From Pacificoceanicola onchidii (GTDB taxonomy: Bacteria; Pseudomonadota; Alphaproteobacteria; Rhodobacterales; Rhodobacteraceae): 64,000 nt of DNA. The DNA lies in the NCBI RefSeq assembly GCF_004804335.1, contig NZ_SRXY01000003.1, positions 496,001-560,000 on the forward strand, in the 5' to 3' direction. The position numbers were made by a program, and so were the translations under genes. Positions 54,552 to 63,467 of this stretch are shown here, one piece after another; the first letter of the stretch is position 1; every line of letters begins with the position of its first letter. Under the pieces are notes generated by a model that had not been told where the DNA came from, searched no databases, and worked only from the letters and a program-made list of their open reading frames with translations.

Positions 54552-56357
54552 TCAAACCACTACGGCCGCGCCGTTCGACGACAGGCCGACGTTTTCGCGG
54601 AAGGCGGCGAATAGTTCGCGCCCGACACCGTGACCATTGTCGGTCAGGTCGGCTGTGACAGCGGTGCGGTTTTCGAAATCTTCTGCAAGGCAGTCGATTT
54701 TGCCGTTCACCGCGTCCACACGCAGGATGTCGCCGTCTTTGAGTCTCGCCAGCGGGCCTCCCTTGCTTGCCTCCGGTGCGATGTGAATGGCGGCGGGCAC
54801 TTTGCCGGAGGCGCCGGACATGCGGCCATCGGTGACTAAGGCCACCTTGAGGCCACGATCCTGCAGCACCGCGAGGGTCGGTGTCAGCCCGTGCAGTTCC
54901 GGCATCCCGTTGCTGCTTGGTCCTTGGAAGCGGACAACGACAACGGTGTCAGAGGTGAATTCTCCGTTCCGAAAGGCGGTTTTGACGCTTTCCTGATCGT
55001 AAAAAATGCGCGCCGGGGCTTCAATGATGTGGCGTTCCGGGGCGACGGCCGAGACCTTCATCATGCCATGACCGACGTTTCCGATCAGCTGCTTGAGACC
55101 GCCCGTGGCCTGAAACGGCTCGGTGGCAGGGCGCAGGATACGGTCATTTTCCGTCACGCGCGGCCCGTCAACCCAAGTTGCGCGGCCTTCGGAGAGGCGC
55201 GGCTCTTGCCGGTAGTGGGAGAGGCCATCGCCCATGACGGTGCTGACGTCTTCGTGCAGCAGGCCGTTGTCGAGCAGTTCGGAGATCATGAACTGCAGAC
55301 CGCCTGCCGCGTGGAAGTGGTTCACATCTGCCAGCCCGTTTGGATAGACCTTGGCCATCAGCGGCGTGGCATTGGAGATGTCGTCGAAGTCTTCAAGCTC
55401 CAGAACGATCCCGGCGGCGCGGGCCATGGCTGGCAGGTGCAGCACGAGGTTGGTCGAGCCGCCTGTGGCCATCAGGCCGACCATGCCGTTGACAAAGGCC
55501 TTGGCGTTCAGGATTTCCGAGACCGGGCGGTAATCGTTGCCGAGATTGGTGATCTCAAGCGCGCGTTTCGCCCCGGCGACGGTCAAAGCATCGCGCAAAG
55601 GCGTGTTCGGGTTCACGAATGACGCGCCGGGCAGGTGCAGCCCCATGAACTCCATGAGCATCTGGTTGGTGTTGGCGGTGCCGTAGAATGTGCAGGTTCC
55701 GGGGGCGTGGTAAGAGGCCATCTCGGCCTTCATCAAGGCCTCGCGGCCCACTTCGCCGGTGGCGAACTGCTGGCGCACCTTGGCCTTCTCGTCGTTGGGC
55801 AGGCCGGAGGGCATGGGGCCCGCAGGCAGGAAGATGCCGGGGATATAGCCAAAGGTGGCGGCCCCGATGATCAGACCCGGCACGATCTTGTCGCAGACAC
55901 CCAGATACAGCGCGCTGTCAAAGACGTTGTGCGAAAGCGCCACCCCGGCGGCAAGAGCAATGACATCGCGCGAAAACAGCGACAGTTCCATGCCAACCTG
56001 ACCTTGCGTGACCCCGTCACACATGGCCGGAACGCCGCCCGCCACCTGCGCTGTGCCGCCAGCTGCACGCGCTGTTTCGCGGATCAGGTCAGGATAACGT
56101 TCATAAGGCTGATGGGCCGAGAGCATGTCATTGAAAGCGGTGACGATGCCGATGTTCGGAGCCTTGCCCGTGGCCAGAGCGTCCTGATCCCCGGACATGG
56201 CCGCATAAGCATGGGCCTGGTTGCCACAACTGAGATGCGCGCGGCGCGGGCCTTCCTCGGCTGCGCGGCGCATGCGATCAAGATAGGTGTCGCGAAGCGG
56301 CTTTGAGCGCTCTTCGATGCGGGTTGTCACCCGGGCAATGGTATCGTTCAGCGGCAT
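54552..56357 (-). CDS. edd: Phosphogluconate dehydratase
   Basis: Edd removes water from 6-phosphogluconate to give KDPG in the Entner-Doudoroff pathway, using a [4Fe-4S] cluster. ATG 56357, after AAGGAG, gives 601 residues, the standard size. IlvD/Edd signatures are visible: [65 protein letters not shown], and near the C-terminus the conserved [17 protein letters not shown]. An upstream perfect palindrome GTTAGCGCTAAC lies 60 bases before the start. With eda it gives a complete lower ED branch; zwf and pgl are elsewhere. Confidence 0.97.
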   Translation of the reverse strand: MPLNDTIARVTTRIEERSKPLRDTYLDRMRRAAEEGPRRAHLSCGNQAHAYAAMSGDQDALATGKAPNIGIVTAFNDMLSAHQPYERYPDLIRETARAAGGTAQVAGGVPAMCDGVTQGQVGMELSLFSRDVIALAAGVALSHNVFDSALYLGVCDKIVPGLIIGAATFGYIPGIFLPAGPMPSGLPNDEKAKVRQQFATGEVGREALMKAEMASYHAPGTCTFYGTANTNQMLMEFMGLHLPGASFVNPNTPLRDALTVAGAKRALEITNLGNDYRPVSEILNAKAFVNGMVGLMATGGSTNLVLHLPAMARAAGIVLELEDFDDISNATPLMAKVYPNGLADVNHFHAAGGLQFMISELLDNGLLHEDVSTVMGDGLSHYRQEPRLSEGRATWVDGPRVTENDRILRPATEPFQATGGLKQLIGNVGHGMMKVSAVAPERHIIEAPARIFYDQESVKTAFRNGEFTSDTVVVVRFQGPSSNGMPELHGLTPTLAVLQDRGLKVALVTDGRMSGASGKVPAAIHIAPEASKGGPLARLKDGDILRVDAVNGKIDCLAEDFENRTAVTADLTDNGHGVGRELFAAFRENVGLSSNGAAVVV

Positions 56358-56417
56358 TGCAGTCTCCTTGCGGGCGCGCGGTGCGCCATGGCCTGGCACT
56401 GGCGCTGCCTTAAATCA

Positions 56418-56429
56418 GTTAGCGCTAAC
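56418..56429. promoter_or_regulatory. Perfect palindromic operator GTTAGCGCTAAC upstream of edd
   Basis: A 12-base perfect palindrome, typical of LacI-family operators, lies 60 bases from edd and 63 from the divergent methyltransferase gene. In Rhodobacter sphaeroides the LacI-type regulator CceR controls Entner-Doudoroff genes, so a CceR-like repressor is the leading candidate. Confidence 0.75.
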
Positions 56430-56492
56430 AGTAAAGGGGGTGAAAAGGTTTTGTTGCTTCCCAAGCCGGAAAAAGCGCGGTAAGCCGCCGCC

Positions 56493-57692
56493 ATGAGTGA
56501 GCCAGCCAATCTTCCCGTCCTTCGCCTGAAACCCAAAGCCAACGCACGCGCGATCCGCCGCGGCGCGCCTTGGGTGTTTGACAACGAGTTGGTCATGGAC
56601 CGCCGCTCGCGCGCGATTACGCCGGGCACCATTGCGCGGCTCGAAGACAATGAGCGCACGCCGCTGGGGCTGGTCGGGGTCAATACCAAGTCCAAGATCG
56701 TGGCGCGGATTCTGGACCGGGATCCTGCCGCTATTATTGACCGGACATGGCTGGAGGCCAAGCTTCGCAAGGCTCTGGAGATGCGCGAGCGTCTTTATGA
56801 TGCGCCGTACTACCGGCTTGTTCATGCAGAGGCGGATGGGCTGCCCGGTGTGATCATTGACCGCTTTGGCGATGTGGCCGTGGTTCAGCCGAACGCGGCC
56901 TGGGCAGAGGTGCTGCTCGAGGATCTGACCGAGGCTTTGATGGCCGTTGTCGGTGTCACCTGCGTGATGAAGAACGCGGGCGGACGGGGCAGGGCGCTTG
57001 AAGGGCTCGACGACGAAGACGTGGTGTTGCGGGGAACAGCCCCCGATGCGCCTGTGCCCGTGGAGATGAACGGGGCCACGTATATGGCGGACCTGACCGG
57101 CGGGCAAAAGACCGGGCTGTTCTTTGACCAACGGGACAATCACGGCTTCGCGGCGCGCCTGTCGCAGGGCGCGCGCGTACTGGATGTGTTCAGCCATGTG
57201 GGGGGCTTTGCCCTGGCGGCGCTGGCGGGCGGGGCGTCCGAAGCGATGTCCGTTGATGGCTCGGCTCCGGCTTTGGCTCTGGCCGAGGAAGGCGCGGCGC
57301 GTATGGGCGCGCAGAGCCGTTTCACGACGCGGCAAGGCGATGCCTTTGACACGCTCACGGCTCTGCAAGACGAGGGCGCGCAATTCGAAGTGGTCATCTG
57401 TGACCCGCCCGCCTTTGCCCCCAACAAACCTGCCCTGGACAAGGGCCTGCGCGCCTATGAACGCGTGGCGCGGCTTGCGGCGCCTCTGGTGGCAGAAGAC
57501 GGTTATCTGGTGCTCTGCTCGTGCTCCCATGCCGCCGATCTGAACGCCTTCACCGGGGCGTGCCTGCGCGGCATTGGCCGGGCCGGGCGGCGCGCACAGC
57601 TTCTTCACACCGGGCAGGCCGGACCGGACCATCCGCTGCTGCCACAGCTGGCGGAAAGCGGCTATCTCAAGGCGCTGTTCTTCCGACTGTGA
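56493..57692 (+). CDS. Class I SAM-dependent rRNA methyltransferase, RlmI/RlmK-like
   Basis: This 399-residue protein has an N-terminal PUA-like domain (LRLKPKANARAIRRGAPWVFDNEL), a middle EEHEE-type region with EADGLPGVIIDRFGDVAVVQ, and a C-terminal Rossmann methyltransferase with GLFFDQRDNH, the SAM loop VLDVFSHVGGFALAA, and the catalytic DPPAFA. This is the architecture of 23S rRNA m5C methyltransferase RlmI. A Cys in LCSCSH may be the nucleophile. Its stop overlaps the next gene (GTGA), so translation is coupled to the PIN-domain gene. The exact rRNA site is not predictable. Confidence 0.92.
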   Translation: MSEPANLPVLRLKPKANARAIRRGAPWVFDNELVMDRRSRAITPGTIARLEDNERTPLGLVGVNTKSKIVARILDRDPAAIIDRTWLEAKLRKALEMRERLYDAPYYRLVHAEADGLPGVIIDRFGDVAVVQPNAAWAEVLLEDLTEALMAVVGVTCVMKNAGGRGRALEGLDDEDVVLRGTAPDAPVPVEMNGATYMADLTGGQKTGLFFDQRDNHGFAARLSQGARVLDVFSHVGGFALAALAGGASEAMSVDGSAPALALAEEGAARMGAQSRFTTRQGDAFDTLTALQDEGAQFEVVICDPPAFAPNKPALDKGLRAYERVARLAAPLVAEDGYLVLCSCSHAADLNAFTGACLRGIGRAGRRAQLLHTGQAGPDHPLLPQLAESGYLKALFFRL

Positions 57693-58237
57693 AGGTTCTG
57701 CTCGACACCTGCGTGATCTACCCCACGGTGATGCGCGAAATGCTGCTTGGGGCGGCCCGCGCAGGGCTGTTCGAGCCGCTCTGGTCCGACCGGATCCTTG
57801 AAGAATGGGCGCGCGCTGCCCGCAAACTCGGCCCCGAAGGCGAGGCGCAGGCGCGCGGTGAGATTGCGCTTGCTTCAAGCGCTTGGCCGAAGGCTTCGGT
57901 GCGGTGGAAGCCGTCTTTGGAAGATCGGCTCTGGCTGCCGGATCCTGCCGATACCCACGTGCTGGCCGCCGCCATCGCCGGCTCGGCAGACGTGCTTGTG
58001 ACCATGAATATCAAGGATTTTCCCGGGCAGATTCTCTCCGAAGAAGGTGTTGCCCGTGCCGATCCGGACGGGTTCCTACACGGGCTCTTGCAAGCCTCTC
58101 CCGAGGCGCTTGAGCGCGTTGGCGCACAGGTTCTGGATGAGGCGCGGCGACTTTCCGGCGAAGACTGGCAAATGCGCGCCCTGATGAAAAAGGCACGGCT
58201 TCCGCGTCTGGGCAAGGCGCTGGCCGGGTTGACCTGA
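57689..58237 (+). CDS. PIN domain protein, RSP_2648 type
   Basis: This is a 182-residue PIN-fold protein, a presumed metal-dependent RNase. GTG 57689 overlaps the stop of the methyltransferase gene. Conserved acids include Asp6 (VLLDTCVIYPTVMRE), Glu in ILEEWARAA and the pair in PDPADTHVLAAAIAGSADVLVTMN, then DFPG, all normal for PIN. The C-terminal helices extend beyond VapC size. It has no adjacent antitoxin gene, so this is not a classic toxin-antitoxin pair. Coupling to an rRNA methyltransferase suggests an RNA-processing role, which is inference. Confidence 0.85.
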   Translation: MKVLLDTCVIYPTVMREMLLGAARAGLFEPLWSDRILEEWARAARKLGPEGEAQARGEIALASSAWPKASVRWKPSLEDRLWLPDPADTHVLAAAIAGSADVLVTMNIKDFPGQILSEEGVARADPDGFLHGLLQASPEALERVGAQVLDEARRLSGEDWQMRALMKKARLPRLGKALAGLT

Positions 58238-58251
58238 GACAGGCGCACGGG

Positions 58252-58275
58252 GAGGCCCCGGATCGGGTCCGGCGC
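58252..58275. repeat. Palindromic GAGGCCCCGG-type intergenic repeat, copy 4
   Basis: GAGGCCCCGG-ATCGGG-TCCGGCGC is degenerate on its right arm. It lies 14 bases after the PIN gene stop. Confidence 0.65.
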
Positions 58276-58393
58276 GGTGTCTCGCGGGTCTCTAACGCCG
58301 CATCACGCTTTCGCAAGTTCGCTGTAACGCGGCTATCGCGCCTCCCTTTCGCCTGCTACCCGGAAAGGACCTTAACGCGCGGAGCCCCCACAA

Positions 58394-59764
58394 ATGCCTG
58401 TTGTCCTTGCCCTTTTCGGTGCCATCCTGATTGCCAGCCTGATCCTCGCCCCACGCCGGGCCAGCGTGGAAGGCTTCTTTGGGGGACGCACGCAAAGCGG
58501 CGACGCGCCGGGTCTTTGGACCCTTGTGCTCAGTCAGGTCACCACGTGGATTTTCGCCCGCTCTTTGATGAATTCCGCCATTCTGGGCTATTTCTACGGG
58601 GCGCCCGGCGTGCTGGCCTACACCGCCTATTACGGCTCTTTCCTCACCGGCGGTTTCATCGTGGCGCGGCTGCGAGCCCAAGGCGCGCGCAGCGTTCAGG
58701 ACTGGCTCGGCGAGCGCTTTGGACGCATGGGGCAGGGCACCTATAACCTCGTCATCGCCCTGCGGCTTTTGTCGGAAGTCTTCGCCAACCTGCTGGTTGT
58801 CGGCCTGATCTTCGGCGCGCTCTGGGGAGGCACCGACACCGCCGCGATTGTCATTGTCGCGGTTCTGGCGCTGGCCTATTCCGCGTGGGGCGGGTTGAGC
58901 GCGGCGCTGCGCACGGATGTTTTGCAAATGGTGCTCTTTCTGGCGGTTTTCGGCGCGGCGCTGATCGCGCTTTTCCTGACGCCGGGCTTCTCGCTTGGCG
59001 CAGCGCTGACCGCTTCGGGCACCTCGGGTGCCTACAACGGCTGGGTTCTGCTGGCCGTGGCGGCGCTGCAGGTCTTCTCCTACCCGGCGCATGATCCGGT
59101 CATGATGGACCGCGGTTTCCTCGCTGATGAGAAAACCACCAAGGCCTCCTTCCTGCACGCCTTCTGGATCTCCGCCTTGTGCATCTTCGGCTTTGGCCTC
59201 TTCGGCATCGAAGCGAGCCTGCAAGGCGCTGAGTACGAAGGACAACTGATCGGCACCTGGGCCGGTATGTTCCCGGCTTGGGTGTTCGCGGCGCTGATGC
59301 TCTCGCTGCTTGTCTCGGCGCTCTCGACGCTGGATTCAGCCCTGTCTTCCGCCGCCCGTCTGGTGGTCGAAGAATTGCACCTTGCCCCCCGCAGCCTTCT
59401 GGGCGGGCGTCTTGCGATGATCGCTTTTGCGCTTGCGGGTACGGCCCTGACCCTCTGGGGCAGCCAGAGCCTGTTTGACGCGGTGGCTGTCAGCGGCACG
59501 GCCAGCCTCTTCCTGACGCCTGTGCTGATCGGCGGTCTGGTGCTGCGCCGCACCATTGCACCCTGGGCCTACATGGTCGCCTGGGGCGCAGCGATGCTTG
59601 GGGCTGCGGCCTACTTCGCCCGCGCCACGCCATGGATCGCGGCGCTCCTGCCGGAGGGGCACAAGTACGAGCAACTCCTTGCCATCTGTATCGTCGTGCT
59701 GATCACCGGTTTCGCCGCTGTGCTGATCAGTGCCCGCAGGGTTGCGGCGGTGCCGCGCGGCTGA
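58394..59764 (+). CDS. Sodium:solute symporter family protein
   Basis: This 456-residue inner-membrane transporter of the SSS family has about 12-13 helices. The N-terminus (VVLALFGAILIASLILAPRRASVEGFFGGR) leads to conserved GLWTLVLSQVTTWIFARSLMNSAILGYFYG, SVQDWLGERFG, and the sugar/solute signature AYSAWGGLSAALRTDVLQMVLF. Another conserved unit is LVSALSTLDSALSSAARLVVEE, which contains the Na+ site Ser/Asp positions. GGAG precedes ATG 58394. The solute is unknown. The next gene is an ABC ATPase starting 48 bases downstream. Confidence 0.9.
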   Translation: MPVVLALFGAILIASLILAPRRASVEGFFGGRTQSGDAPGLWTLVLSQVTTWIFARSLMNSAILGYFYGAPGVLAYTAYYGSFLTGGFIVARLRAQGARSVQDWLGERFGRMGQGTYNLVIALRLLSEVFANLLVVGLIFGALWGGTDTAAIVIVAVLALAYSAWGGLSAALRTDVLQMVLFLAVFGAALIALFLTPGFSLGAALTASGTSGAYNGWVLLAVAALQVFSYPAHDPVMMDRGFLADEKTTKASFLHAFWISALCIFGFGLFGIEASLQGAEYEGQLIGTWAGMFPAWVFAALMLSLLVSALSTLDSALSSAARLVVEELHLAPRSLLGGRLAMIAFALAGTALTLWGSQSLFDAVAVSGTASLFLTPVLIGGLVLRRTIAPWAYMVAWGAAMLGAAAYFARATPWIAALLPEGHKYEQLLAICIVVLITGFAAVLISARRVAAVPRG

Positions 59765-59811
59765 TACCCCTCGGCCCGAATTCACCACTGCAAGGGCGCT
59801 TGGGGGCAGCA

Positions 59812-60903
59812 TTGACGGAAACGGCACTTTCTCCGCGTCTTGAAATCCGCAACCTCGTGCGAAACTTCGGCGGATCGCCGGTTGTCGACGATGTCTCGCT
59901 GGCGATTGATCCGGGTAAGGTCATGTGTCTGCTGGGCCCGTCAGGCTGCGGCAAGTCCACGACGCTGCGCATGATCGCTGGCGTCGACATGCAGGACAGC
60001 GGAACGATCCACGTAGACGGCGAACTGGTCTGTGACACGGTGTTCCGCGTACCGCCCGAACGCCGATCCATCGGGCTGATGTTCCAGGATTTCGCACTGT
60101 TTCCCCATCTGACCGTAGGCCAGAACGTGGCCTTCGGTCTGAGCGGAAGCGGCGCGGACAAACGGCGCCGCGCCCAATCCTTGCTGGATCGCGTTGGGCT
60201 GGTGCGTTTTATCGACGACTATCCGCATCAGCTGTCCGGCGGGGAGCAGCAGCGCGTGGCCTTGGCGCGCGCCCTTGCTCCGCAACCGCGTGTGATGCTG
60301 ATGGACGAGCCGTTCTCTGGCCTCGACAACCGCTTGCGCGACGGGATCCGGGACGAAACGCTGGACCTGCTCAAAGAAGAAGGCGCCAGCGTCCTTCTGG
60401 TGACCCATGAGCCGGAAGAGGCGATGCGCATGGCGGATCAAATCGCCCTGATGCGCGGCGGGAAGATCGTCCAACAGGGCGCGCCATACAACATTTACAA
60501 CGCACCCGTGGATCGCGAAGCGGTGTCCTTTTTCAGCGATGTCAATGTCTTGCGTGGCAAAGTTCAAGGTGCTCTGGTCGATACGCCCTTCGGCGCATTC
60601 CTCGCGCCCGGATTCGAAGACGGCAGCAACGTTGAGATTGTCTTCCGCCCGCAGCACGTCAGCATCGATTTCGACAGAAACGGCAAAGGCCCGAATGCGA
60701 CCGACATGGCCGGAACACCCGCCCGCGCCACCGTCGAACGGGCGCGGTTCATGGGATCAGAGAGCCTTGTGGAGTTCCGCATGGACTACGACGGCTCTCT
60801 TTTGCATGCCACGGTGCCGAACGTCTTTCTACCCGGCTCAGGCACGCCGATGTGGCTCACGGTTCGCCGCAATAGATGCTTTATTTTCAAAGCAAAATCA
60901 TAG
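59812..60903 (+). CDS. ABC transporter ATP-binding protein (orphan, FbpC/PotA-like)
   Basis: This 363-residue importer-type ATPase starts at TTG 59812 in the most likely reading (GGGGGC upstream). It has Walker A GPSGCGKST (42-50), Q-loop FQDFALFPHLTV, signature LSGGEQQR (141-148), Walker B VMLMDEPFSGLD and H-loop THEPEEAMRMAD. A C-terminal TOBE/OB domain (about 240-363) includes IVFRPQHVSIDFD. The type matches iron(III) or polyamine importers. No permease or binding-protein gene is in the window. The end overlaps the convergent RHH gene by six bases. Confidence 0.9.
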   Translation: MTETALSPRLEIRNLVRNFGGSPVVDDVSLAIDPGKVMCLLGPSGCGKSTTLRMIAGVDMQDSGTIHVDGELVCDTVFRVPPERRSIGLMFQDFALFPHLTVGQNVAFGLSGSGADKRRRAQSLLDRVGLVRFIDDYPHQLSGGEQQRVALARALAPQPRVMLMDEPFSGLDNRLRDGIRDETLDLLKEEGASVLLVTHEPEEAMRMADQIALMRGGKIVQQGAPYNIYNAPVDREAVSFFSDVNVLRGKVQGALVDTPFGAFLAPGFEDGSNVEIVFRPQHVSIDFDRNGKGPNATDMAGTPARATVERARFMGSESLVEFRMDYDGSLLHATVPNVFLPGSGTPMWLTVRRNRCFIFKAKS

Positions 60904-61140
60904 GCTTTCGCGTCGATCTTCAAGTTTTGCGTGAAGATTATCCAGAATGGCCACACGAATGCTGGAGGCCAGCCCGACCTCGGGGTCACGCGCCTCATCG
61001 ATCCGCGCTGCCAACTCGTTGATCGCCACACCTTCGGCTTTAGCCATGGCGCGGAATGCTGTCCAGAAAGCGTCTTCCAAAGAGACCGACGTGCGATGCC
61101 CGCGCAGCGTCAGGGACCGTTTGACAGGCCTGCCGCTCAT
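60898..61140 (-). CDS. Ribbon-helix-helix domain protein
   Basis: This 80-residue protein has the pattern of the alphaproteobacterial RHH_4 family: the strand KRSLTLRGHRTSVSLEDAFWTAF followed by MAKAEGVAINELAARIDEAR and SSIRVAILDNLHA. Such proteins are small presumed DNA-binding regulators. Its ATG overlaps the stop of the DUF4169 gene (ATGA), so it is translated from the same message. The target is unknown. Its end overlaps the ABC ATPase gene on the other strand. Confidence 0.85.
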   Translation of the reverse strand: MSGRPVKRSLTLRGHRTSVSLEDAFWTAFRAMAKAEGVAINELAARIDEARDPEVGLASSIRVAILDNLHAKLEDRRESL

Positions 61141-61310
61141 TCCTTCTCGTGCCCGTCCAGATCCCGGTTTTCCTTTTCAAGGCGGGCCTTTGCGAGCGTT
61201 TTCTCAGCCTTGGACACACCGTGTTTTGCGGCATTCTCATCGCCCGCGCGCCGCTTGTCTTCGCGCGTCTTGCGTTTGCGAAACTGGTTCAGGTTCACGA
61301 CATTGCTCAT
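61137..61310 (-). CDS. DUF4169 family protein
   Basis: This 57-residue protein is found by reading the minus strand from ATG 61310 to TGA 61137. The sequence opens SNVVNLNQFRKRKTREDKR and continues AAKHGVSKAEKTLAKARLEKENRDLDGH, which is the DUF4169 pattern: very basic, charged helix, no Cys. It is too short to be caught by simple length cut-offs. It overlaps the RHH gene by four bases (ATGA) and lies downstream of fumC after a terminator. The function is unknown, and basic character suggests nucleic acid or ribosome contact. Confidence 0.88.
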   Translation of the reverse strand: MSNVVNLNQFRKRKTREDKRRAGDENAAKHGVSKAEKTLAKARLEKENRDLDGHEKE

Positions 61311-61326
61311 GGCAACACCTTAACGC

Positions 61327-61355
61327 AAAACAGGCCCGGCGAAAGGCCGGACCTG
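61327..61355 (-). terminator. Terminator of fumC
   Basis: CAGG-C-CCGGC and GCCGG-A-CCTG form a stem with one mismatch around GAAAG, followed on the minus strand by TTTT. It separates fumC from the DUF4169 gene, whose start is 17 bases away. Confidence 0.75.
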
Positions 61356-61396
61356 CTGTTTCTTCTTGGTGAAATCCACCAGAACCAGATTTGGGA

Positions 61397-62791
61397 TCAG
61401 TCCTTCGGACCGATCATCTGCTCGGGGCGCACAACCTTGTCGAAGGTCTCTTCGTCCACGAAACCCAGCGCAATCGCCTCTTCTTTCAGCGTCGTGCCGT
61501 TCTTGTGCGCCGTCTTGGCGACCTTCGTGGCGTTGTCATAGCCGATGGTCGGGGCAAGCGCCGTGACGAGCATCAGGCTCTCCTGCATCAGCTTCTGGAT
61601 GCGCGGCTTGTTGGCTTCGATGCCCATCAGCATGCGCTCGGTGAAGCTGTCCGCCACATCGCCCAGCAGTTGGATCGACTGGAGCAGGTTGTAGCTCATC
61701 ATCGGATTGTAGACGTTCAGTTCAAAGTGGCCCTGGGAGCCGGCAAACTTGATTGCCGCATCGTTGCCCATCACGTGCGCTGCGACCTGCGTCATGGCTT
61801 CGGCCTGCGTCGGGTTCACCTTGCCCGGCATGATCGAGGAGCCCGGCTCATTCTCCGGCAGGATCAACTCGCCGAGGCCCGAGCGGGGCCCGGAGCCGAG
61901 GAAGCGGATGTCGTTGGCGATCTTGTACATCGCGCCCGCGACAGAGGCCAAGGCGCCGGACATGAAGACCATGGCGTCATGGGCGGCCAGCGATTCGAAC
62001 TTGTTCGGGGCGGTGACAAACGGCAGGCCGGTGATTTCGGCCATGTTGGCCGCAACGGTCTCGCCCCAGCCTTTCTTGGTGTTCAGGCCGGTGCCCACGG
62101 CGGTGCCGCCCTGTGCAAGCTCATAAATGCCCGGCAGGGCCATTTCGACGCGCTTGATGCCATTGCGGATCTGCATGGCGTAGCCAGAGAACTCCTGGCC
62201 AAGCGTCAGCGGCGTCGCGTCCTGCGTGTGGGTGCGGCCGATCTTGATGATGTCCTTGAACTCTTCGGACTTGGCTTCCAGCCCTTCGGCCAGCTTGGTC
62301 AGACCCGGCATCAGGACATCACGCACCATCATCGCGGTGGCGATGTGCATGGCGGTGGGGAAGGTGTCGTTGGAGGACTGGCCCATGTTGCAGTGGTCAT
62401 TGGGGTGGACCGGGTCCTTGGAGCCAATCACGCCGCCCAGGATTTCGATCGCGCGGTTGGCGATGACCTCGTTGGAGTTCATGTTGGACTGGGTGCCGGA
62501 GCCGGTCTGCCAGACCACCAGCGGGAAGTTGTCGTCAAACTTGCCTTCGAACACTTCGCCTGCGGCCTGTACGATAGCATCACCCAGCTTCGCATCCAGA
62601 GCGCCGGATGCCATGTTGGCCTGCGCGCAGGCTTTCTTGATCACGCCCAGCGCGCGCACGATGGCGACCGGCTGCTTTTCCCAGCCGATGGGGAAGTTCA
62701 TGATCGAGCGCTGCGTCTGCGCGCCCCAGTATTTCTCGGTGGGCACCTCAAGCGGGCCAAAGCTGTCGGTCTCGGTACGGGTTGCACACAT
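61397..62791 (-). CDS. fumC: Fumarate hydratase, class II
   Basis: FumC is the iron-free fumarase of the TCA cycle. The 464-residue protein starts at ATG 62791 behind GAGGAGG. Conserved blocks are [60 protein letters not shown] and the family signature [13 protein letters not shown] with the catalytic loop Ser. The end [12 protein letters not shown] and the [22 protein letters not shown] are typical. The gene has its own terminator. Two ATACCGTT direct repeats and GTTAAC lie upstream. Confidence 0.98.
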   Translation of the reverse strand: MCATRTETDSFGPLEVPTEKYWGAQTQRSIMNFPIGWEKQPVAIVRALGVIKKACAQANMASGALDAKLGDAIVQAAGEVFEGKFDDNFPLVVWQTGSGTQSNMNSNEVIANRAIEILGGVIGSKDPVHPNDHCNMGQSSNDTFPTAMHIATAMMVRDVLMPGLTKLAEGLEAKSEEFKDIIKIGRTHTQDATPLTLGQEFSGYAMQIRNGIKRVEMALPGIYELAQGGTAVGTGLNTKKGWGETVAANMAEITGLPFVTAPNKFESLAAHDAMVFMSGALASVAGAMYKIANDIRFLGSGPRSGLGELILPENEPGSSIMPGKVNPTQAEAMTQVAAHVMGNDAAIKFAGSQGHFELNVYNPMMSYNLLQSIQLLGDVADSFTERMLMGIEANKPRIQKLMQESLMLVTALAPTIGYDNATKVAKTAHKNGTTLKEEAIALGFVDEETFDKVVRPEQMIGPKD

Positions 62792-62869
62792 GGGGGTATC
62801 CTCCTCGCCAGAGCTGCAAAATCAAAGCTGCACTTCTCTTAACGCACGGAAAGAGAAAGACAAGGCGGT

Positions 62870-62890
62870 ATACCGTTGGATACCGTTAAC
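62870..62890. promoter_or_regulatory. Direct ATACCGTT repeats upstream of fumC
   Basis: ATACCGTT occurs twice, ten bases apart (62870-62877 and 62880-62887), and the second copy runs into GTTAAC. A one-turn spacing on the same face of DNA is typical of operator half-sites. No known regulator is identified. Confidence 0.35.
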
Positions 62891-62933
62891 ATTGGAGCAA
62901 AGGTCCCGCGCGAATGGACGCAGGCGGGCGGGT

Positions 62934-63401
62934 TTACTTGCGGAACCGGTCGAGGCTGACCACTTCGGCGTCCTGATGCACCGGTTCAGGCGCGTCATCG
63001 CCGCCGCCGGGGCCGTCATCAGGCGGCGTGTCGTCGTCTTCCTCGTCGTCCTGGCTTTCGAAGCGCAGACCAAATTCGACAGACGGATCGACGAAGGTTT
63101 TGATCGCGTCATAGGGGATATACAGCCGCTCCGGCGCATCGCCAAAGTTGAGCGATACCGCGAAACCTTCGTCCGAGACATCAAGATCGTCGAACCAATG
63201 CTGCATGACCACCGTCATTTCGCCGGGATAGCGATCCGAGAGCCAATCGGCCAGTTCGGCGTCCGGATGACCGGTGTCAAAGGTGATGAAAAAATGATGC
63301 TCGCCCGGCAGGCCATTGTCCCGCACGTCCTCCAGCACCTCCTGAATCAGACCACGCATGGCGCGGTGCATCAGTCGTCCATAGTCGATCCCGTCAGACA
63401 T
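62934..63401 (-). CDS. sspB: SspB family ClpXP adaptor (alpha type)
   Basis: SspB delivers ssrA-tagged proteins to the ClpXP protease. ATG 63401, behind AAGG, gives 155 residues. The substrate-binding domain opens IDYGRLMHRAMRGLIQEVLEDV and includes HHFFITFDTGHPDAEL, YPGEMTVVMQHWFDDLDVSDEGFAVSLNFGDAPERLYIPYDAI, the alpha-type SspB pattern. A long acidic linker leads to the C-terminal ClpX-binding tail (VVSLDRFRK). The length and tail agree with Caulobacter-type SspB-alpha. It is a single gene between fumC and chrA. Confidence 0.93.
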   Translation of the reverse strand: MSDGIDYGRLMHRAMRGLIQEVLEDVRDNGLPGEHHFFITFDTGHPDAELADWLSDRYPGEMTVVMQHWFDDLDVSDEGFAVSLNFGDAPERLYIPYDAIKTFVDPSVEFGLRFESQDDEEDDDTPPDDGPGGGDDAPEPVHQDAEVVSLDRFRK

Positions 63402-63467
63402 CCCCGGAGCCTTCTTTTGTTTTGTCCTCAGCATATTGAAACTGACGCTGAGGAAAAGGGCTGTTTT

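Noticed and set aside
57689-58237. PIN gene as the toxin of a VapBC toxin-antitoxin pair
   Set aside because: No small antitoxin gene overlaps or adjoins it; the neighbour upstream is a full-length methyltransferase.
60898-61310. RHH protein plus DUF4169 as a toxin-antitoxin module
   Set aside because: Although the two overlap, DUF4169 has no toxin fold or RelE/PIN-like features and both are conserved housekeeping-type small families in this group.
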